Assembly: GCF_018555685.1 (NCBI RefSeq)
Contig: NZ_JAFLWW010000002.1
Location: forward strand, 1-64,000
Source of the DNA: Aminobacter anthyllidis
GTDB taxonomy: Bacteria > Pseudomonadota > Alphaproteobacteria > Rhizobiales > Rhizobiaceae
DNA: 64,000 nt
Reading direction: 5' to 3'
In this document: piece after piece, positions 59,398 to 64,000 of the stretch
Numbering within the stretch: the first letter of the stretch is position 1
Layout: each line of letters opens with the position of its first letter
The notes under the pieces: generated by a model
What the model saw: only the letters and a program-made list of their open reading frames with translations
Database searches by the model: none
What the model was told of the DNA's origin: nothing
Program-made: the position numbers and the translations under genes

Positions 59398-61432
59398 GGC
59401 CAAACCTGATGCCGTCATAGATGGCGGCGTGGATGTTGCGTGCCTGCACGGCATCGCCGATGCGCATCAGCAGGAAGCGGCCGGCCGGGTTCTTGTCCGG
59501 AAAAATGTCGCCGCCATGGATCAGGCGCTCATAGTCGATGGCGCCACCATTCTTCGACAGCGGCTTCAACTCGACATAAAGGTCGTCGAGCGGCAACGTG
59601 CCATGCTCGACCACGACCTGATCGACCCGTCGCTCCTCGCTCCAGCCCTTGGCGTAGTCGGAAGACAGCGTTGCCACCAGTTGGTTGCCCTCGCGCCGCA
59701 CCGACTGCAGCCGGGTGTTGATGGTGATTTTGACGCCGTTGCGATGAAAGGCTTCCATATAGGGCACGTGGTTCATGCCGCCGATTTCGGGTGCAAAGAG
59801 GCGCTCGGGCGTGACCAGCTCAAGTTTCGCACCTGCCTTGCCGATCAGTTCAGCCGCCGTCATGCCCTGATGGCCGCCATTGTCGTCATAAAGCAGCACG
59901 TTTTCCGCCGGCTTGACGCTGCCGGCGATGATGTCCCAGCTCGACGTCACCAGATCGTCGCCGGCGTCGAGCGGCGGGTTTTGCGGCAGGCCGCCGGTAG
60001 CGATCACCACAGCGTCCGGGTCAAGGGCCAACACATCGTCGGCGTCGGCCCAGATGTCGTAGCGTATCTCGACGCCGAGGCGCTCCAATTCGGCCAGGCG
60101 CCAGTCGACGATGCCGATCAGTTCGCGCCGGCGCGGGTTCTGGGCTGCCAGCCGCACCTGCCCGCCGGCCTGGCTTGATGCCTCCAGCACCGTCACCTTG
60201 TGGCCGCGCTCGGCCAACACGCGCGCTGCCTCCAGCCCCGCAGCACCGGCGCCAACAACGGCGACGTTGCGCAGCGGGCCGTCGGTGCGGGAAATCACAT
60301 GCGGGATCGTTGCTTCGCGGCCGGTGGCGGCGTTGTGGATGCACAGCGCGCCGCCGCCCTCATAGATGCGGTCGAGGCAGTAGGTGGCGCCGACGCAGGG
60401 CCTGATCCGGTGCTCCTCGCCGGCCATCACCTTCCTCGTGATATGCGGATCGGCGATGTGAGCCCGCGTCATACCGACCATGTCGAGCTTGCCCGCAGCA
60501 ATCGCGTGGCGGGCCGTTGCGACATCCGAGATGCGCGCGGCGTGGAAGACCGGAAACTTCGTCGCCGCCCTCACCTCACCGGCGAAGTCGAGATGCGGCG
60601 AGGACGGCATGCCGTGGATGGGGATCACGCCGGTCAGCGCGGCATCAGTGTCGATATGGCCACGAATGATGTTGAGGAAGTCGAACTTGCCTGACGAGGC
60701 CAGGCGCCGGGCGATCTCGATGCCCTCCTGTTTCGACAGCCCCTTGTCCATATCCTCGTCGGCGACCATGCGGATGCCGACGAGGAAATCCGGGCCGACG
60801 GCGGCGCGCACGGCATCGATCACCCGCCAGGTGAAGCGCAAGCGGTTGTCGAGCGAGCCACCATAATCATCGTCGCGGTGGTTGGTGACAGGCGACCAGA
60901 AGCCGTCGATCAGGTGGCCGTAGGCCTCGAATTCGATACCATCGAGCCCCGCCGCCTGCATGCGTTGGGCGGCCGAGGCGTAGTCGGCGACGATGCGGTC
61001 GAGGTCCCAGTCCTCGGCGGTCTTGGGGAATGTGCGGTGGGCGGCCTCGCGCACCGGCGAGGCACTGAGCACCGGCAACCAGTCGGCCTTGTTCCAGCCG
61101 GTCCGCCGGCCAAGGTGGGTCAGCTGGATCATCACCTTGCAGTCGTGCTCGTGACAGGCTTCGGTCAGCTCGGCCATCCATGGCACGATGGCGTCGTCAT
61201 AGGCGTGCAGGTTGCCGAACGCGGCCGGGCTGTCGCGCGAGACGATCGCCGAACCCGCCGTCATTGTCAGCGCCATGCCGCCCTTGGCCTTTTCGGCATG
61301 GTAGAGCCGGTAGCGCTCCTTGGGCATGCCGTCCTCGGAATAGGCCGGCTCATGGCTCGTCGACATGATGCGGTTCTTGAGCGTCAGATGCCGGAGTTGA
61401 TAGGGCTGGAGGAGCGGATCGTTGCTGGTCAT
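59387..61432 (-). CDS. N-methylproline demethylase-like FMN/FAD oxidoreductase
   Basis: A 681-residue flavoprotein built like trimethylamine dehydrogenase and 2,4-dienoyl-CoA reductase: an N-terminal old-yellow-enzyme barrel binding FMN (to about residue 370), a cysteine segment for an iron-sulfur cluster, and a C-terminal FAD/NAD-binding region starting at VAVVGAGAAGLEAARVLAERG. Its opening (LRHLTLKNRIMSTSHEPAYSE) and total length fit the group annotated as N-methylproline demethylase in rhizobial stachydrine catabolism. The cluster segment CVGATYCLD, then ALCIHNAA shows three cysteines where relatives usually have four (CxxCxxxC plus one). Function by family resemblance and by the nearby methyltransferase gene. 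Confidence 0.75.
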   Translation of the reverse strand: MTSNDPLLQPYQLRHLTLKNRIMSTSHEPAYSEDGMPKERYRLYHAEKAKGGMALTMTAGSAIVSRDSPAAFGNLHAYDDAIVPWMAELTEACHEHDCKVMIQLTHLGRRTGWNKADWLPVLSASPVREAAHRTFPKTAEDWDLDRIVADYASAAQRMQAAGLDGIEFEAYGHLIDGFWSPVTNHRDDDYGGSLDNRLRFTWRVIDAVRAAVGPDFLVGIRMVADEDMDKGLSKQEGIEIARRLASSGKFDFLNIIRGHIDTDAALTGVIPIHGMPSSPHLDFAGEVRAATKFPVFHAARISDVATARHAIAAGKLDMVGMTRAHIADPHITRKVMAGEEHRIRPCVGATYCLDRIYEGGGALCIHNAATGREATIPHVISRTDGPLRNVAVVGAGAAGLEAARVLAERGHKVTVLEASSQAGGQVRLAAQNPRRRELIGIVDWRLAELERLGVEIRYDIWADADDVLALDPDAVVIATGGLPQNPPLDAGDDLVTSSWDIIAGSVKPAENVLLYDDNGGHQGMTAAELIGKAGAKLELVTPERLFAPEIGGMNHVPYMEAFHRNGVKITINTRLQSVRREGNQLVATLSSDYAKGWSEERRVDQVVVEHGTLPLDDLYVELKPLSKNGGAIDYERLIHGGDIFPDKNPAGRFLLMRIGDAVQARNIHAAIYDGIRFGLRI

Positions 61433-61545
61433 TGCCTTCCCGCATTGTCAGGCGCTAATACACGCCACTTGAAAATCTGGCCGGTGCAGTCTGGCGCATG
61501 CCGCCTTTTGGGCATTGAGCCAGGCCCATTCAGAAGAGCCGCCCA

Positions 61546-62006
61546 ATGACCATCACCGACACCCTTACCCAGCTTGGCACCAAGGTCGAAACGCCGGCCT
61601 CGCCCGAGACCGCCATGCTCGAAACCGTGCCCTATGACCGCGTCGGCGGCCCGCCCGCCATCGTGCGCTTCACCTGCCCGAATTCACCTCGCTGTGCCCG
61701 GTCACCGGCCAGCCTGACTTCGCCCACATCGTCATCGACTACGCGCCCGACAAACTCCTGGTCGAATCCAAGTCGCTGAAGCTGTTCATGGTTTCGTTTC
61801 GCAACCATGGCGCCTTCCATGAGGATTGCACTGTCATGATCGGCCGCCGCGTCGTTGAAGCGACCAAGCCGCTGTGGCTGCGCATCGCCGGCTACTGGTA
61901 TCCGCGCGGCGGTATCCCGATCGACGTGTTCTGGCAGACGGGCACGCCGCCGGAGGGGTCGTGGCTGCCCGAAACAGGCGTCGCGCCTTATCGCGGCCGC
62001 GGCTGA
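61546..62006 (+). pseudogene. queF: NADPH-dependent preQ0 reductase gene, broken by a one-base deletion
   Basis: QueF reduces 7-cyano-7-deazaguanine (preQ0) to preQ1 for queuosine in tRNA. The first 45 codons (to FTCP) and the rest, from about 61681, are both typical QueF but in different frames. After CCG at 61678-61680 the sequence runs AATTCACC; one extra G would restore [14 protein letters not shown] with the catalytic Cys, and a single frame to the stop at 62006. The restored protein would be 153 residues, the normal size of short QueF. No other damage is visible, so this is either a recent mutation or a sequencing/assembly error. Confidence 0.9.
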
Positions 62007-62029
62007 ACGCTTCGGATTGGACAGGGCGC

Positions 62030-62467
62030 TCATTCGCATTGATACTGGCTGAGCGCCCATTCGTTGGTCACAGACAGCAGGTCGGCGATCTTCCATTCGC
62101 CATCGACCTTCTTCAGTTTCCACTGCATGCGATGCGGCTCGCCCGCCGCCATGAAGGCCGCTACCACGATCGCCGTATCGCCGGTCTCCGACCCGATGAT
62201 CTTCAGGGTCTTGTCGAGCTCTGCCTTGTCGTAGGCGACGCTGTCGAGCGGCATGTTGGTATCAATGCAATCGCCCTGCTCCGATTTCTCAAGCCGGTCG
62301 CGCGCATCGAACACCGCCTTGGCCGGGTCGACGAAGCGGCCGCGCTCGGCCGGATCGAGTTCGAGCCCGATGCGGTCGTAGAACGGCTTGACGGCTTCAA
62401 CGGCAGTCCCAGCCATGGCCGGCGTGACCAGCAAGGGCAGGATGACGGTGGCAAAAGCAGCTTTCAT
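62030..62467 (-). CDS. Small exported protein of unknown function (DUF3828-like)
   Basis: A 145-residue protein with a signal peptide ending near TPAMAGT (about residue 20). The mature part (FYDRIGLELDPAERGRFVDPAK, then IVVAAFMAAGEPHRMQWKLKKVDGEWKIADL) resembles DUF3828-type periplasmic proteins of the NTF2-like fold. Paired Cys residues may form a disulfide. ATG at 62467 gives a clean signal sequence; the frame upstream to 62512 overlaps the neighbour. No specific role known. Confidence 0.7.
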   Translation of the reverse strand: MKAAFATVILPLLVTPAMAGTAVEAVKPFYDRIGLELDPAERGRFVDPAKAVFDARDRLEKSEQGDCIDTNMPLDSVAYDKAELDKTLKIIGSETGDTAIVVAAFMAAGEPHRMQWKLKKVDGEWKIADLLSVTNEWALSQYQCE

Positions 62468-62508
62468 GGCGGCCTCGGCGTTGGATTGGCTGCCCTCAAT
62501 ACCACGCA

Positions 62509-62916
62509 TCATTGACGGCTGCCTTGCGCCGCAACGTCATCTTTCACCTCGACCCGCACGATCCTGCCCTGCGCATCGAAGTGGACCATCTCCTCGCCCG
62601 ACCGGCTGAGACGCGCGCCGGTGAGGGCATGCGTCGCCTCGAGCCGCCAGCGCGACCATGCGGAGCGCGGCGACAGCGCAGCCACTGCCTCGTCCTTGGA
62701 AATCTGGTCGCCATAGATCGCGAAATAGCCGCGAAAAGCCTCCATGATCGCGTCGCGGCCAGCAATCGTGCCGACTCCGTCCGAGACGTATTCAGCATCG
62801 GGGACAAAGCAGGCCTCGATGGCCTTGAAGTCGAGAGCGTCGATCGCGGCGTGGTACTGCGTCAAGGCCGCAACCGGCTCGAATGGCTGATCGCGCGAAG
62901 AGCCGTCGTCGACCAT
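62509..62916 (-). CDS. NTF2-like (SnoaL/ketosteroid-isomerase fold) protein
   Basis: A 135-residue NTF2-fold protein with typical blocks ALTQYHAAIDALDFKAIEACFVPDAEY and GRDAIMEAFRGYF, then a C-terminal sheet. ATG at 62916 overlaps the stop codon of the MttB-family gene by one base (TGATG), so the two are translationally coupled. The coupling suggests an accessory or downstream role in the same pathway, but no reaction can be named. Confidence 0.8.
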   Translation of the reverse strand: MVDDGSSRDQPFEPVAALTQYHAAIDALDFKAIEACFVPDAEYVSDGVGTIAGRDAIMEAFRGYFAIYGDQISKDEAVAALSPRSAWSRWRLEATHALTGARLSRSGEEMVHFDAQGRIVRVEVKDDVAAQGSRQ

Positions 62917-64000
62917 CAATACCACGCGTCTTCCATCGACGCCTTCTTGCGCGTCATGAACTCCTGCAGCGCCTCGTCGATGCCGGGATCGAGCGGCGGC
63001 GCCTCGTATTCGGCGAGCATCGTCTTCCAGCGCTTGTTGGCGCGGGTGGCCGCGTCGGAAGAGCCTGCCGCCTCCCATTTTTCATAAGGCTCGTTGTCGG
63101 CGATCGCCGAATCCCAGAAAGCCGTCTCGTAGTTCTGCATCGTGTGGGCGCAGCCGAAGAAATGACTGCCGGGCCCGACTTCCTTGAAAGCGTCGAGCGC
63201 CAGCTGGTTGTCGTCGATCTTCACGCCGTCGAGATAGGTGTGCAGCGCGCCGCAGAAATCGGCGTCCATGACGAACTTCTCGTAGGACATCGACAACAGC
63301 CCGTCGAGGAAGCCGGCCGAATGCAGGATGAAGTTGGCGCCGCAATGCACCGCCGCCAGCATCGACATGGTGCCCTCGTTCATGGCGTGGGCGTCGGGCA
63401 GCTTCGAGGTGGTGAAATTGCCGGAGCAGCGCAACGGCAGGTTCAGCCTTCTCGCCAGTTGCCCGATGACCATCGAGCCGATGGCCGGTTCCGGCGTGCC
63501 GAAGGTCGGTGAGCCCGAGCGTAGCGACATGGACGAGAGGAAGTTGCCGAAGATGACCGGCGCGCCGGGCCGCTCGAGCTGGGTCAGGGCGCAGCCAGCC
63601 ATGGTCTCGGCCAACGACTGGGCGATGGCACCGGCATTGGTGACCGGGCCCATGGCGCCGCCGAGGATGAAGGGCACGATGACCGCCGCCTGGTTGGCGC
63701 GGGCATAGGCACGCAGCGCCGTTGTCATGGTCGCGTCCCAGACCAGCGGCGAGTTGACGTTGACGTTGCCGAGGATGACGCAATTCTCGTCGGTGAATTT
63801 TTCGCCGAAGACAATGCGGGCCATGTCGATGGAATCCTCGGCACGGCTTTCCGACGTCACCGAGCCCATGAAGCCGCGGTCGGAATAGCGGATGTGGCTG
63901 TAGACCATGTCGAGATGGCGCTTGTTCACAGGCACGTCGACCGGCTCGCAGATCGTACCGCCGGAATGATGCAGCCAGGGCGATGCCTGCGCCAGCTTCA
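62916..64000 (-). CDS. Trimethylamine methyltransferase (MttB) family protein, partial at window edge
   Basis: The last 361 residues of an MttB-superfamily methyltransferase; the start lies beyond the right edge. Readable codons run to 64000 with WLHHSGGTICEPVD preceding the first in-window GTG at 63935. Conserved blocks include YSHIRYSDRGFMGSV, VILGNVNVNSPLVWD and GNFTTSKLPDAHAMNEGT. No in-frame amber codon appears, so this is a non-pyrrolysine member in its visible part; such members demethylate quaternary amines (glycine betaine, proline betaine) to a corrinoid protein. Coupled to the NTF2-like gene and near the N-methylproline-demethylase-like gene. Confidence 0.85.
   Translation of the reverse strand, partial: KLAQASPWLHHSGGTICEPVDVPVNKRHLDMVYSHIRYSDRGFMGSVTSESRAEDSIDMARIVFGEKFTDENCVILGNVNVNSPLVWDATMTTALRAYARANQAAVIVPFILGGAMGPVTNAGAIAQSLAETMAGCALTQLERPGAPVIFGNFLSSMSLRSGSPTFGTPEPAIGSMVIGQLARRLNLPLRCSGNFTTSKLPDAHAMNEGTMSMLAAVHCGANFILHSAGFLDGLLSMSYEKFVMDADFCGALHTYLDGVKIDDNQLALDAFKEVGPGSHFFGCAHTMQNYETAFWDSAIADNEPYEKWEAAGSSDAATRANKRWKTMLAEYEAPPLDPGIDEALQEFMTRKKASMEDAWY

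Overview
This is a high-GC window from an alphaproteobacterium of the order Hyphomicrobiales. The best guess is a Mesorhizobium/Aminobacter-type Phyllobacteriaceae member. The grounds are a rhizobial-style glycerol ABC locus (glpDSTPQUV-glpK), a cyclic beta-1,2-glucan locus (ndvA, and an ndvB of 2851 residues), an AztABCD-type zinc importer, and the five-enzyme hut pathway with HutF. I see no insertion sequence, phage gene, CRISPR array, tRNA or rRNA. It reads as ordinary catabolic and transport chromosome, or a large stable replicon.

Layout. 0-2 kb: hydantoin/Asp-Glu racemase-like gene and flavin reductase behind a divergent control region with GntR-type palindromes. 2.4-9.9 kb: divergent ROK repressor and a six-gene operon (binding protein, two permeases, SIS isomerase/deglycase, PfkB kinase, ATPase) for an unidentified sugar, plausibly an amino sugar or Amadori compound. 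10.2-12.1 kb: NCS2 purine permease and a lone c-type cytochrome. 12.6-21.8 kb: glycerol oxidation, uptake and phosphorylation. 21.9-23.7 kb: nitronate monooxygenase-like gene and a ccmC apart from its usual partners. 23.8-34.4 kb: ndvA and ndvB. 34.7-43.9 kb: FMN reductase, hutIHGUD diverging from hutF-hutC around a palindromic operator, and a RidA protein. 44.1-49.9 kb: aztABC, aztD, a COG0523 GTPase and a small DUF442-type protein, with three zinc-regulator-like palindromes. 49.9-52.7 kb: DinB-like, degenerate FAH-like, metallo-beta-lactamase-fold and HPP proteins. 52.8-55.1 kb: tdh and kbl for threonine breakdown. 55.3-56.9 kb: enolase-superfamily enzyme and cupin. 57.2-59.4 kb: glutaryl-CoA dehydrogenase with a divergent LysR regulator. 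59.4-64.0 kb: N-methylproline-demethylase-like flavoprotein, a frameshifted queF, two small proteins and a truncated (window edge) MttB-family methyltransferase, suggesting methylated-amine or betaine catabolism.

How the genes work together. Most of the window scavenges plant- or soil-derived carbon and nitrogen: glycerol, histidine, threonine, glutarate or lysine products, purines, a sugar of unknown identity and probably betaines. The cell-envelope glucan and zinc-acquisition loci are interleaved with these. The observations most worth checking are: complementary motif loss in the paired ATPases GlpS and GlpT, predicting one working and one degenerate ATP site in an importer; a single-base deletion breaking queF; a shortened FAH-fold protein lacking its acidic metal ligands; a zinc-box-like palindrome inside the aztC signal-peptide codons; and the ROK-controlled operon whose gene content resembles Bacillus frl. 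Start codons were chosen from ribosome-binding sites, overlaps and family length, and several differ from the longest possible frame.
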